Shown: positions 1 to 7,101 of the stretch, piece by piece
Layout of the letters: each line of letters opens with the position of its first letter
How positions within the stretch are numbered: the first letter of the stretch is position 1
DNA from: JBCBKL01 sp963922565
GTDB taxonomy: Bacteria > Pseudomonadota > Alphaproteobacteria > Rhodobacterales > Rhodobacteraceae
Direction of reading: 5' to 3'
Length of the DNA: 18,948 nucleotides
NCBI GenBank assembly: GCA_963922565.1
Contig: CAWUIQ010000066.1
Coordinates: 1 to 18,948 of the forward strand
The notes under the pieces: generated by a model
Told to the model about the DNA's origin: nothing
The model's database searches: none
Seen by the model: the letters and a program-made list of their open reading frames with translations, nothing else
Made by a program: the position numbers and the translations under genes

Positions 1-536
1 ACCGTCGTGCGCGCGCGCATCGATGCGGCGTAATCGGCGACCCCGAAATGAAGGCTTTCGTTCCGTTCTGACGCGGCGGCGATTTCGTTTACGTTTTGCA
101 TGCCCAAGGCGGTTTCGATGATGTGTTCGAAACCGATCCGTTTCTTGTAGCCCATTGCGTCTTCAATCTGGGTCACCATCATGTCTACTGCATAGACGTC
201 AGCAGCGGTTCCGACCTTCGGGATCATGATGAGGTCGAGCCTCTCACCAGCCTGCTCAACCACGTCGACGACATCGCGATACATGTAATGAGTGTCGAGC
301 CCGTTGATCCGAACGGACATCGACTTGTTGCCCCAATCGACCTCGTTCAGAGCCTTAATGATGTTCTTTCGCGCTTGCACTTTTTCGTCTGGTGCGACGG
401 CATCTTCGAGGTCGAGGAAGATAATGTCGACATCAGATTGCGCCGCTTTTTCAAACATTTGCGGTTGGCTTCCGGGCACCGCCAATTCAGAGCGATTAAG
501 GCGCCCCGGCGCCTGAGTGATAGAGCGGAACGACAT
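1..536 (-). CDS. mclA: L-malyl-CoA lyase, 5' part only (C-terminus outside window)
   Basis: Cleaves L-malyl-CoA to acetyl-CoA and glyoxylate, the last step of the serine cycle. This gene is absent from the obvious reading because it has no stop inside the window; translating the minus strand from the ATG at 536 gives 178 uninterrupted residues starting MSFRSITQAPGRLNRSELAV. It is a HpcH/HpaI/CitE-type TIM barrel. Visible conserved parts are the LDLEDAVAPDEK segment (41-52), Arg76 in SVRINGLDTHYMYRD, the metal ligand Glu141 in FEHIIETALG, and the second metal ligand Asp168 in FGVADYAAS; these fall at the same numbers as in Rhodobacter Mcl1 as I remember it. The usual family length is about 320 residues, so roughly 45 percent is missing to the left. 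AGAAAGG lies 7 bases before the start. It follows the response-regulator gene on the same strand with a 77-bp gap. The DTHYMYRD and VADYAAS wording favours the serine-cycle MclA type over a CitE paralogue. Confidence 0.93.
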   Translation of the reverse strand, partial: MSFRSITQAPGRLNRSELAVPGSQPQMFEKAAQSDVDIIFLDLEDAVAPDEKVQARKNIIKALNEVDWGNKSMSVRINGLDTHYMYRDVVDVVEQAGERLDLIMIPKVGTAADVYAVDMMVTQIEDAMGYKKRIGFEHIIETALGMQNVNEIAAASERNESLHFGVADYAASMRARTT

Positions 537-551
537 AGGAAGACCTTTCTT

Positions 552-611
552 CGAGACTTAATGTTGCGCGAGGGAAGGCACTCACGAAACATTATGTCAA
601 GAAGAGTCTCG
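552..611. repeat. Inverted repeat between the regulator gene and mclA
   Basis: CGAGACT at 552-558 is the exact reverse complement of AGTCTCG at 605-611, and just inside it AATGTT at 560-565 is the reverse complement of AACATT at 588-593. The two inner arms are offset from the outer arms, so the folded form would be asymmetric. It occupies nearly all of the 77-bp gap between the regulator stop (614) and the mclA start (536). It could be a processing or attenuation hairpin in a shared transcript or part of an operator for mclA. A TTGACA-like hexamer (minus strand, 600-595) lies inside it, but no good -10 box follows. Confidence 0.4.
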
Positions 612-613
612 GT

Positions 614-1279
614 CTATTTGGGTATACCGTCATCGGCATTCCGCTCCATCGCGAGGCGGGACGAATAGAAGAATGCGATGGCTTGCGCGCGGTTCTTCAC
701 GCTCAGCTTTTCGTAGAGGTTTGAGAGGTGGAATTTGACGGTGTTTACGGTGATACCGAGCTCTTTTGAAAGTTCCCTATTGGTTAATCCTTTTGAGAGC
801 GCTTCGAGCATCGCGCGCTCTTTTCGGGAGAGCATCTGGATTGGGTCGCTCTGCAGGTTTCTGACATCAATGAACGGAAACACCATTTTCCCGGCGGCGA
901 CGTCGATGCAGGTCTCCAAGACTGTCGCTGCATCGCTGGACCGTGCGGCAAAAGCGGCGGCCCCTGCAGTCATGGCAAGGCGGGGCAGGTCCCCGGTGTC
1001 CTCGGCATAGACGACGATGCGCGGCGCGTTTTCCTGATCCCGCAGAATTTCGATTAGCTTTGCGCCACCGAGCGCGGGCAGGTTCCAATCAATTATCGCG
1101 ACTTGGACGGGGATCCGCATGAAGGTACCGAGAAACCCTTCGGCGGTTGCGGCTGTAGCGACCAAAGAGAATCGTGGATCGCGGTCGATAAGCTCCGCAA
1201 GTGCCGACAAAACCAGGGGATTGCCGTCTGCGAGGATTATGTCAATCGGGGCGCTGTCTTTGCTAACGGCCTGATTCAT
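614..1279 (-). CDS. LuxR/NarL-family response regulator with degenerate receiver
   Basis: A transcription factor of about 221 residues with an N-terminal receiver domain (about 11-130) and a C-terminal LuxR-type helix-turn-helix (about 150-205; LSRKERAMLEALSKGLTNREL then TVNTVKFHLSNLYEKLSV). The putative phospho-acceptor Asp64 is present in VAIIDWNLPALGG. Other switch positions are changed: the usual acidic pair reads Asp18-Gly19, the Thr/Ser switch position reads Ala92 (VVYAED), and the invariant Lys reads Arg113 (AAFAARSS). So phosphorylation control may be weak or absent. I chose the ATG at 1279, which has a purine stretch (GGAAAAA) upstream; an in-frame GTG at 1306 would add nine residues but has no ribosome site. 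It lies directly upstream of mclA and divergent from sga, so it probably regulates the serine-cycle genes. That role is inferred from position only. No partner histidine kinase is visible. Confidence 0.85.
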   Translation of the reverse strand: MNQAVSKDSAPIDIILADGNPLVLSALAELIDRDPRFSLVATAATAEGFLGTFMRIPVQVAIIDWNLPALGGAKLIEILRDQENAPRIVVYAEDTGDLPRLAMTAGAAAFAARSSDAATVLETCIDVAAGKMVFPFIDVRNLQSDPIQMLSRKERAMLEALSKGLTNRELSKELGITVNTVKFHLSNLYEKLSVKNRAQAIAFFYSSRLAMERNADDGIPK

Positions 1280-1298
1280 ATCGTATTTTTCCACTAAA

Positions 1299-1340
1299 CT
1301 ACCCACTTAGGTAGGCCATATTTCAGTATACTACCGTATA
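1299..1340. promoter_or_regulatory. Operator-like inverted repeats in the regulator/sga control region
   Basis: Two short dyads lie side by side. CTACC (1299-1303) and GGTAG (1310-1314) flank 6 bases; TATAC (1327-1331) and GTATA (1336-1340) flank TACC. The hexamer ACTACC occurs at 1298-1303 and again at 1330-1335, 32 bp apart, close to three helical turns. The palindrome AGTATACT (1325-1332) supplies a perfect TATACT -10-like box on either strand, though neither has a good -35 partner, which would suit an activated promoter. The TACC/GGTA cores recall the heptamers bound by NarL-type regulators. Assignment to the adjacent regulator is inference. Confidence 0.45.
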
Positions 1341-1350
1341 TTTACACGAT

Positions 1351-1372
1351 TGGGTGGGCATTTTCCCACCCA
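1351..1372. repeat. Perfect 8-bp hairpin upstream of sga
   Basis: TGGGTGGG (1351-1358) and CCCACCCA (1365-1372) form a perfect 8-bp stem around the loop CATTTT. It is GC-rich within an AT-rich region and has no T-run on either strand, so a terminator is unlikely; an operator or 5' leader structure fits better. Its right arm overlaps a direct-repeat unit: ACCCATTTAGAT (1368-1379) matches ACCCACTTAGGT (1301-1312) at 10 of 12 bases. Confidence 0.5.
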
Positions 1373-1477
1373 TTTAGATTACCAAAAGTAGGACTAAGGT
1401 GTGTTTTCATTCCTCGCAACGCATTTATCGTCCTGCCCCAGCCGCAAAACCGAAAGAAAACTTCACTGACGTCGCCT

Positions 1478-1483
1478 GGAGGG
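1478..1483 (+). promoter_or_regulatory. Strong ribosome-binding site for sga
   Basis: GGAGGG lies immediately before the ATG at 1487 with a short gap of three bases. It fixes the start of the operon's first gene. The preceding bases 1380-1477 hold no recognisable gene, and I could not pick out a convincing -35/-10 pair for the operon there. Confidence 0.6.
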
Positions 1484-1486
1484 ACC

Positions 1487-2734
1487 ATGCAAGACACCCT
1501 GAGTTTTCCGCAGCTCGTTATCCCAAACACCATCGCCGCAGGTCCTGGCCCGGGCAACACTGATGCGCGTGTTCTGGCGCGCTATGCCGGCGCGGGGTTG
1601 GCGGATCATATGCACGCTGACGTTTTGCGCGGCATGGTCGAGTGCAAAGTCATGCTGCGTAGTGTCATGGGCACTGACAACGTCCACACTTTTGGCGTCG
1701 CCGGCACCGGGTGGAGCGGGCTGGACATGATGTTCTCCGCCGTCATGCCGGGCGACAAGGTCGTCATGTTTGTGAACGGCACCTTCTCCGGCATCGATGG
1801 GCTTACAGTTCGTATGAAGGCTGCATCTGCAGAAGAGCTGGCGGAAAACTCGCTCGACCCGCAGACCAAGAACGTCGTGATCGTGAACGTGCCCCACGGT
1901 GAAAGCGTCACCGGAGAGATTGTTGAAGCTGCCTTGGCCGAGCACAAACCGAAATGGGCCGCGATGGCACATTGGGAAACAGGCTCTGGCCGCGTGAACG
2001 ACATTCAAGGGTTCAGCGATGCATGTCAGAAGCACGGCGCAATGGGTCTCGTCGATGCGGTGTCCAGCCTTGGCGTCGGTGACTTCCGAATTGACGACTA
2101 TCCGGGCGTACATGGTTGGGCATCCTGCCCGCAAAAGGGCATTTGCTGTCTGCCTTTGACCTACGCGCCTGTGTCTTTCAGCGACACTTACATCGACGTG
2201 CTTCGCGCGACTGGCGCTCGTACATTCTGCCACCATCCTATCCTGGAGGCGCGGCACTGGGGCATCATTGATGGTCAGGATGTCGAGCGGGGAACTTATC
2301 ACCGCACGCATTCGGCTTATGCCGTATCCGCGTTTCATGAAGCCTTGCGCATTTGCCTTCAACAGACGGTTGCGCAACGAGCGGCGGACTACGTGTTTCA
2401 CGAAGCAGCTCTTAGGCAGGCCGTTGAAGCAATGGGCTGCGAAGTCACGTCAAACATGCCGTCGCTGGTCGTTCTGAATTTGCCCGGTGCGCTTGCTGGG
2501 CGCGAGATGGAGCTCGTGCAGCATTGCCGCGCTCAGAACTTCGGCATTTGGCCCACGCTGTCCGAGCCGGTTCAGGTGCGCATCGGCATTCTGAACTTGC
2601 TGAACGAGGCCGCAATCACGGACATCGTCAATCGCTTCGCAGATGCGATGCGGTCAATGGGTGCCGACGTAGACCAAGGAAAGATCGACGACGTTCTACG
2701 GGGTCACTATGGCACGGCCATCGCCGCCGAATAA
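1487..2734 (+). CDS. sga: Serine-glyoxylate aminotransferase-like class V aminotransferase
   Basis: A PLP enzyme of 415 residues, expected to convert serine + glyoxylate to hydroxypyruvate + glycine. Fold-type I class V signatures are present in order: a GPGPGN start loop (19-24), HGESVTGEI (137-145, in place of the usual HNETSTG), VDAVSSLG (189-196) with Asp190 for the pyridine nitrogen, the Schiff-base Lys217 in SCPQKGICC, and Arg365 in VRIGILN for the substrate carboxylate. It is not a close match to the Methylorubrum SgaA I remember: the N-terminal third differs, and the usual Ser before QKG is Pro216. Its position as first gene of a serine-cycle operon is the main reason for the serine-glyoxylate call; alanine-glyoxylate or ureidoglycine-glyoxylate activity cannot be excluded from sequence. 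The start has a strong ribosome site. mtkA begins 11 bp after its stop. Confidence 0.8.
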   Translation: MQDTLSFPQLVIPNTIAAGPGPGNTDARVLARYAGAGLADHMHADVLRGMVECKVMLRSVMGTDNVHTFGVAGTGWSGLDMMFSAVMPGDKVVMFVNGTFSGIDGLTVRMKAASAEELAENSLDPQTKNVVIVNVPHGESVTGEIVEAALAEHKPKWAAMAHWETGSGRVNDIQGFSDACQKHGAMGLVDAVSSLGVGDFRIDDYPGVHGWASCPQKGICCLPLTYAPVSFSDTYIDVLRATGARTFCHHPILEARHWGIIDGQDVERGTYHRTHSAYAVSAFHEALRICLQQTVAQRAADYVFHEAALRQAVEAMGCEVTSNMPSLVVLNLPGALAGREMELVQHCRAQNFGIWPTLSEPVQVRIGILNLLNEAAITDIVNRFADAMRSMGADVDQGKIDDVLRGHYGTAIAAE

Positions 2735-2745
2735 GGGAGGACGTC

Positions 2746-3945
2746 ATGGACATTCATGAATACCAAGCGAAAGAGGTGCTTGCGGGGTTTGGCGTTGCCA
2801 TTCCCGACGGCGCTCTGGCCTACAGCCCAGAGCAGGCAGCGTATCGCGCCCGTGAACTGGGAGGTGAACGGTGGGTCGTGAAAGCACAGGTTCACGCCGG
2901 GGGCCGTGGCAAGGCAGGCGGCGTGAAGATCTGCTCAAGCGATGTCGAGATTAACGACGCATGCGAAGACATGTTTGGGATGAAGCTGGTCACGCACCAG
3001 ACCGGTCCCGAAGGCAAGGGCGTATACCGCGTCTATGTCGAGGCGGCGGTTCCAATCGCGCGGGAAATTTACCTTGGCTTTGTCTTGGACCGCACAACCC
3101 AGCGCGTGATGATTGTCGCGTCCGCCGAAGGCGGAATGGAGATCGAAGAGATCTCTGCCGAAATGCCTGACAGCATCGTCCGCGCCGTGGTGGAGCCTGC
3201 CGTAGGCCTGCGTGAATTCCAGTGCCGCCAGCTTGCGTTCAAACTGGGGATCGAACCGGCGCTCGTTCAGCAAATGGTCCGGACGCTTCAGGGCGCCTAT
3301 CGCGCGTTTACGGAACTTGACGCGACAATGGTCGAGATCAACCCGCTGGTGATTACCGAGGATAGCAGGATCATCGCGCTCGATGCGAAGATGACCTTCG
3401 ATGACAATGCACTGTTCCGTCATCCCCAAATTGCGGAACTTCGCGACAAAAGCCAGGAAGATCCACGCGAAAGCCGCGCCGCGGATCGCGGGCTGAACTA
3501 TGTCGGGCTGGACGGCAACATCGGCTGCATCGTGAACGGTGCGGGCCTTGCGATGGCGACCATGGATACGATCAAGCTCGCCGGAGGTGAGCCTGCAAAC
3601 TTCCTCGATATTGGGGGCGGTGCAACGCCAGAAAGGGTGGCAAAGGCATTCCGTTTGGTGCTGTCGGACAAGAACGTCCAAGCCATCCTCGTGAACATCT
3701 TTGCCGGTATCAATCGCTGCGATTGGGTGGCCGAAGGTGTGGTGCAGGCCTTGAAAGAGACCAAGGTAGATGTCCCCGTAATCGTTCGCCTTGCTGGCAC
3801 GAACGTTGAAGAGGGTCAAAAGATCCTCGCCCAGTCGGGTCTGCCGATCATCCGTGCAAGAACGTTGAATGAAGCCGCTGAAAGAGCCGTTGGTGCGTGG
3901 AGAAACGACCTCTCTCAAGGCGTAACTGTGAGGGCCGTATCATGA
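2746..3945 (+). CDS. mtkA: Malate-CoA ligase (malate thiokinase) beta subunit
   Basis: ATP-grasp subunit, 399 residues, that with MtkB converts malate + CoA + ATP to malyl-CoA. It begins MDIHEYQAKEVLAGFGVAIP. The nucleotide-binding segment VVKAQVHAGGRGKAGG holds Lys46, and the C-terminal CoA-ligase half has CIVNGAGLAMATMD and FAGINRCDWVAEG (from residue 319). It is homologous to succinyl-CoA synthetase SucC throughout, but the last motif and VRLAGTNVEEG follow the MtkA pattern, where SucC has FGGIVRCD and VRLEGNN. The reading frame is open upstream to 2524, inside sga; the true start at 2746 is set by GGGAGG (2735-2740), five bases before the ATG, and by family N-termini. The stop overlaps the mtkB start as ATGA, which suggests coupled translation of an equimolar complex. 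Next to mclA and glyA, a TCA-cycle role is unlikely. Confidence 0.94.
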   Translation: MDIHEYQAKEVLAGFGVAIPDGALAYSPEQAAYRARELGGERWVVKAQVHAGGRGKAGGVKICSSDVEINDACEDMFGMKLVTHQTGPEGKGVYRVYVEAAVPIAREIYLGFVLDRTTQRVMIVASAEGGMEIEEISAEMPDSIVRAVVEPAVGLREFQCRQLAFKLGIEPALVQQMVRTLQGAYRAFTELDATMVEINPLVITEDSRIIALDAKMTFDDNALFRHPQIAELRDKSQEDPRESRAADRGLNYVGLDGNIGCIVNGAGLAMATMDTIKLAGGEPANFLDIGGGATPERVAKAFRLVLSDKNVQAILVNIFAGINRCDWVAEGVVQALKETKVDVPVIVRLAGTNVEEGQKILAQSGLPIIRARTLNEAAERAVGAWRNDLSQGVTVRAVS

Positions 3946-4829
3946 GCATTCTTCTGGAAAAGGATACACGTGTGATCGTGCAGGGGATCACCGGCAAGAT
4001 GGCGCGGTTCCACACGAAAGACATGCTGGAATATGGCACCAATGTCGTTGGTGGCGTTGTGCCGGGCAAAGGCGGGGAGACGGTCCAAGGATTGCCTGTG
4101 TTCGACACTGTCGAAGAGGCGGTCGCGGCAACGGGTGCCGAGGCGTCATTGGTCTTCGTGCCGCCGCCCTTCGCAGCTGACAGCATCATGGAAGCCGCAG
4201 ACGCTGGCATCAAATATTGCGTCTGCATAACCGATGGCATCCCCGCGCAGGACATGATCCGTGTGAAGCGCTATATGTACCGCTACCCCAAAGAGCGCCG
4301 GATGGTCCTGACCGGGCCAAACTGCGCCGGTACGATCAGCCCCGGCAAGGCGCTGTTGGGCATCATGCCGGGTCATATTTACCTCAAGGGCCATGTTGGC
4401 ATTGTCGGTCGTTCAGGCACGCTTGGATATGAGGCCGCCAGCCAGTTGAAAGAGCGCGGCATTGGTGTGTCGACCTCTGTCGGGATTGGTGGTGATCCGA
4501 TCAATGGGTCCTCTTTCAAGGATATCCTTGAACGGTTTGAACAAGACGATGATACACATATCATTGCTTTGATTGGTGAAATTGGCGGCCCGCAGGAAGC
4601 AGAAGCGGCAGAATACATTCGCGACCACGTCACCAAGCCTGTCGTGGCATATGTTGCCGGTCTGACAGCACCGAAGGGCCGGACAATGGGTCATGCCGGT
4701 GCGATTATCTCGGCCTTTGGTGAGAGCGCCTCTGAGAAGGTGGAAATCTTGTCCGCAGCAGGAGTGACCGTGGCCGAGAACCCCGCAGTCATCGGGGAAA
4801 CAATCGCCAAAGTTATGGAGGCTTCGTGA
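3942..4829 (+). CDS. mtkB: Malate-CoA ligase (malate thiokinase) alpha subunit
   Basis: CoA-binding and phosphohistidine subunit, 295 residues, partner of MtkA. It shows the N-terminal CoA-binding Rossmann domain (VIVQGITGKMARFHTKDM, 11-28; GGVVPGKGG, 37-45) and the ligase domain with GPNCAGTISPGK (125-136), GRSGTLGYEA (156-165), GIGGDPINGSSF (181-192), GEIGGPQEAEAAEY (212-225) and the phosphorylated His251 in MGHAGAIIS. Length equals MtkB and SucD (about 290-296); PIAGxT-type SucD residues are replaced by SPGKALLGIMPGHIYL as in MtkB. The start ATG at 3942 overlaps the mtkA stop by four bases and has GAGGG (3930-3934) seven bases before it; an upstream in-frame extension to 3897 is not supported. 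Confidence 0.94.
   Translation: MSILLEKDTRVIVQGITGKMARFHTKDMLEYGTNVVGGVVPGKGGETVQGLPVFDTVEEAVAATGAEASLVFVPPPFAADSIMEAADAGIKYCVCITDGIPAQDMIRVKRYMYRYPKERRMVLTGPNCAGTISPGKALLGIMPGHIYLKGHVGIVGRSGTLGYEAASQLKERGIGVSTSVGIGGDPINGSSFKDILERFEQDDDTHIIALIGEIGGPQEAEAAEYIRDHVTKPVVAYVAGLTAPKGRTMGHAGAIISAFGESASEKVEILSAAGVTVAENPAVIGETIAKVMEAS
4817..4821 (+). promoter_or_regulatory. Ribosome-binding site deciding the hprA start
   Basis: GGAGG inside the end of mtkB lies 7 bases before the ATG at 4829 but only 4 before an in-frame GTG at 4826. The spacing and the TGATG stop/start overlap (4827-4831) favour the ATG. Confidence 0.6.
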
Positions 4830-5800
4830 TGGCAAAGCCAAGCGTCCTTGTCACACGTCGTTGGCCCGAAGCGGTCGAGGCGCAACTTGCAGCGAACTAT
4901 GATGTTGAGCTGAACCGAAGCGACCGCCCCCTGACGGCGGCAGAGTTTCGCGAAGCCATTCGGCGCTACGACGCTGTGTTGCCGACGGTCACCGACAAGA
5001 TCGGGCCGGACGCGTTGGACGTTGCGAGCCCGCAAACAAAGATCCTTGCCAATTATGGCGTCGGCTACACCCATATCGACGTTGAATTGGCCAAGAGCCA
5101 CGGCATCGCGATCACAAACACACCGGACGTATTGTCGGAATGCACCGCCGATTTGGCAATGACACTGATGCTGATGGTGGCCCGTCGTGCCGGTGACGGT
5201 GAGCGTGAGCTGCGCGCGGGCAAATGGGACGGCTGGCGTCCGACGCATCTGGTCGGCACCAAGGTGTCCGGCAAAACGCTTGGGATCATAGGCTTCGGGC
5301 GCATCGGTCAGGAAATGGCACGCCGCGCGCATTTCGGTTTCGGCATGGACATCGTTATCTACAACCGGTCCGCAGTGCACGAGGACATTCTGGAAAAGTT
5401 CGACGCCACTCAAGTCGCGACGATCGAGGAGTTGTTGCCGCAATGCGACTTCGTCTCGCTGCACTGCCCTGGCGGCGCGAACAACGCGAAGATGATCAAT
5501 ACACGCCGTCTTAACCTGATGAAGCCGGATGCGTTCCTGATAAATACGGCGCGTGGTGAAGTCGTCGATGAAGCGGCCTTGGCCCAAGCCCTGATGTTCG
5601 AAACAATTGGCGGGGCCGCGCTGGACGTGTTCGAGCGCGAACCAGCGGTGAACCCTATGCTGGCACAGTGCGACAATCTCGTGATGCTGCCGCATCTAGG
5701 CAGCGCCACGCGTGAGGCACGGCAAGCCATGGGCTTCCGGGTGCTCGACAACCTTAATGACTTTTTCGAAGGCAAAGCGCCGCGCGATCGTGTCGCCTGA
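4829..5800 (+). CDS. hprA: Hydroxypyruvate/glyoxylate reductase (D-2-hydroxyacid dehydrogenase)
   Basis: NAD(P)H-dependent reductase of 323 residues, expected to turn hydroxypyruvate into D-glycerate. The dinucleotide fold is seen at LGIIGFGRIGQEMARR (151-166). The catalytic set is Arg242 in NTARGEVVDEAAL, Glu271 in DVFEREP and His289 in MLPHLGSATREAR. The end of the second Rossmann strand reads IVIYNRS, with Arg180 where an acidic residue would select NAD, so NADPH use is possible (inference). The pattern is of the GyaR/GRHPR type, not the Methylorubrum HprA type, whose sequence as I recall it differs throughout. The start overlaps the mtkB stop by one base. glyA begins 14 bp after the stop. 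The role is assigned from operon context plus family; glyoxylate or other 2-ketoacids may also be substrates. Confidence 0.88.
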   Translation: MAKPSVLVTRRWPEAVEAQLAANYDVELNRSDRPLTAAEFREAIRRYDAVLPTVTDKIGPDALDVASPQTKILANYGVGYTHIDVELAKSHGIAITNTPDVLSECTADLAMTLMLMVARRAGDGERELRAGKWDGWRPTHLVGTKVSGKTLGIIGFGRIGQEMARRAHFGFGMDIVIYNRSAVHEDILEKFDATQVATIEELLPQCDFVSLHCPGGANNAKMINTRRLNLMKPDAFLINTARGEVVDEAALAQALMFETIGGAALDVFEREPAVNPMLAQCDNLVMLPHLGSATREARQAMGFRVLDNLNDFFEGKAPRDRVA

Positions 5801-5814
5801 ACGGAGCCAACCAG

Positions 5815-7101
5815 ATGAATGCACCACACCGCGATACCGGGTTCTTTACGGCTGAGCTCGAAGATGCCGACCCCGCCATTTTTGGCGCAATTTCGAGGGA
5901 ACTGGGACGCCAGCGCGACGAGATCGAGCTGATTGCCAGCGAAAACATCGTTTCCAAAGCTGTCATGCAGGCCCAGGGATCGGTGATGACCAACAAATAT
6001 GCCGAAGGCTACCCCGGCCGTCGGTACTATGGTGGCTGCCAGTTCGTTGACGAGGCAGAGGAACTGGCCATCGCCCGTGCCTGCCAGCTCTTTGATTGCG
6101 GGTTTGCAAATGTGCAGCCCAACTCGGGCAGCCAAGCAAACCAGGGCGTGTTCCAAGCGCTCCTGCAGCCCGGCGATACGATCCTCGGGATGTCACTGGA
6201 TGCTGGTGGCCACCTGACCCATGGCGCCGCGCCAAACCAGTCAGGCAAATGGTTCAATGCAGTACATTACGGTGTGCATCCCGACACGCTCGACATCGAC
6301 TATGAACAGATTGAAGCGTTGGCGCTTAAGCATCAGCCAAAGTTGATCATCGCCGGCGGCTCGGCGATCTCGCGTCAGCTCGACTTTGGGAAATTCCGAG
6401 CGATCGCAGACAAGGTCGGGGCCTATCTGCTGGCGGATGTCGCCCACTTCGCAGGTTTGATTGCTGCAGGCGTCTATCCATCACCCTTTCCCCATGTCCA
6501 CGCGGCCACGACCACCACTCACAAAACGCTGCGTGGGCCGCGGGGCGGCATGATCCTGACCAATGACGAGGCGCTGGCCAAGAAGTTCAATTCGGCCATC
6601 TTCCCCGGCATTCAGGGCGGGCCACTGATGCACGTGATCGCAGCCAAGGCCGTTGCCTTCGGCGAAGCGCTGCGCCCTTCGTTCGCGAATTATCAGAAAC
6701 AGGTCATTCGGAATGCTAAGACACTCGCGGAAAGCCTTCAGGAAGGCGGCCTAAGCGTCGTTACTGGCGGCACCGACACCCATTTGATGCTCGTGGATCT
6801 GCGCCCCAAGGGCGTAAAGGGTAATATTGCTGAGGCCGCTTTGGGCCGCGCACACATAACCTGCAACAAGAACGGTATCCCCTTCGACACCGAGAAACCG
6901 ACCATCACGTCAGGTCTGCGACTGGGTTCGCCCGCGGGAACAACCCGTGGTTTTTCCCAACTCGAGTTCAAGCAAATCGGCGACTGGATTGTCGAGGTTG
7001 TGAACGGGTTGAAGGAGAGCGACAACAATCCGAATGAAGTAGTTGAAGCACGCGTCCGGGAAGAAGTTATGGAAACATGTAAACAGTTTCCGGTCTACTA
7101 A
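5815..7101 (+). CDS. glyA: Serine hydroxymethyltransferase
   Basis: PLP enzyme of 428 residues that adds the C1 unit of methylene-tetrahydrofolate to glycine, giving serine, the entry reaction of the serine cycle. Family motifs are complete: IELIASENIVS (37-47), NKYAEGYPGRRYYGG (60-74), LADVAHFAGLIAAGVYPSP (206-224) and the PLP Lys237 in TTTTHKTLRGPRGG. Length is normal (415-435). GGAG at 5803-5806 lies eight bases before the ATG. As the last gene of the serine-cycle operon it may be a dedicated copy, with a separate housekeeping glyA elsewhere; that needs the genome. A T6 run at 7126-7131 follows the stop but I could not draw a solid stem before it. Confidence 0.96.
   Translation: MNAPHRDTGFFTAELEDADPAIFGAISRELGRQRDEIELIASENIVSKAVMQAQGSVMTNKYAEGYPGRRYYGGCQFVDEAEELAIARACQLFDCGFANVQPNSGSQANQGVFQALLQPGDTILGMSLDAGGHLTHGAAPNQSGKWFNAVHYGVHPDTLDIDYEQIEALALKHQPKLIIAGGSAISRQLDFGKFRAIADKVGAYLLADVAHFAGLIAAGVYPSPFPHVHAATTTTHKTLRGPRGGMILTNDEALAKKFNSAIFPGIQGGPLMHVIAAKAVAFGEALRPSFANYQKQVIRNAKTLAESLQEGGLSVVTGGTDTHLMLVDLRPKGVKGNIAEAALGRAHITCNKNGIPFDTEKPTITSGLRLGSPAGTTRGFSQLEFKQIGDWIVEVVNGLKESDNNPNEVVEARVREEVMETCKQFPVY

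Noticed and set aside
614..1306. Quorum-sensing LuxR protein
   Set aside because: The N-terminal domain is a receiver, not an acyl-homoserine-lactone-binding domain, and no luxI lies nearby.
1463..2401. Long minus-strand open frame (312 codons) over sga
   Set aside because: Antisense shadow of a GC-rich gene; His/Arg/Asp-rich residues with no family pattern and no ribosome site, while the plus strand encodes a clear class V aminotransferase.
2935..3918. Minus-strand open frame (327 codons) over mtkA
   Set aside because: Antisense shadow; the plus strand has full MtkA motifs.
2746..4829. Succinyl-CoA synthetase sucC/sucD instead of mtkA/mtkB
   Set aside because: FAGINRCDWVAEG, VRLAGTNVEEG and SPGKALLGIMPGHIYL follow the MtkA/MtkB wording, and the operon is serine cycle, not next to sdh/sucAB.
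4691..5695. Minus-strand open frame (334 codons) over mtkB and hprA
   Set aside because: It spans parts of two real plus-strand genes and has no recognisable domain.
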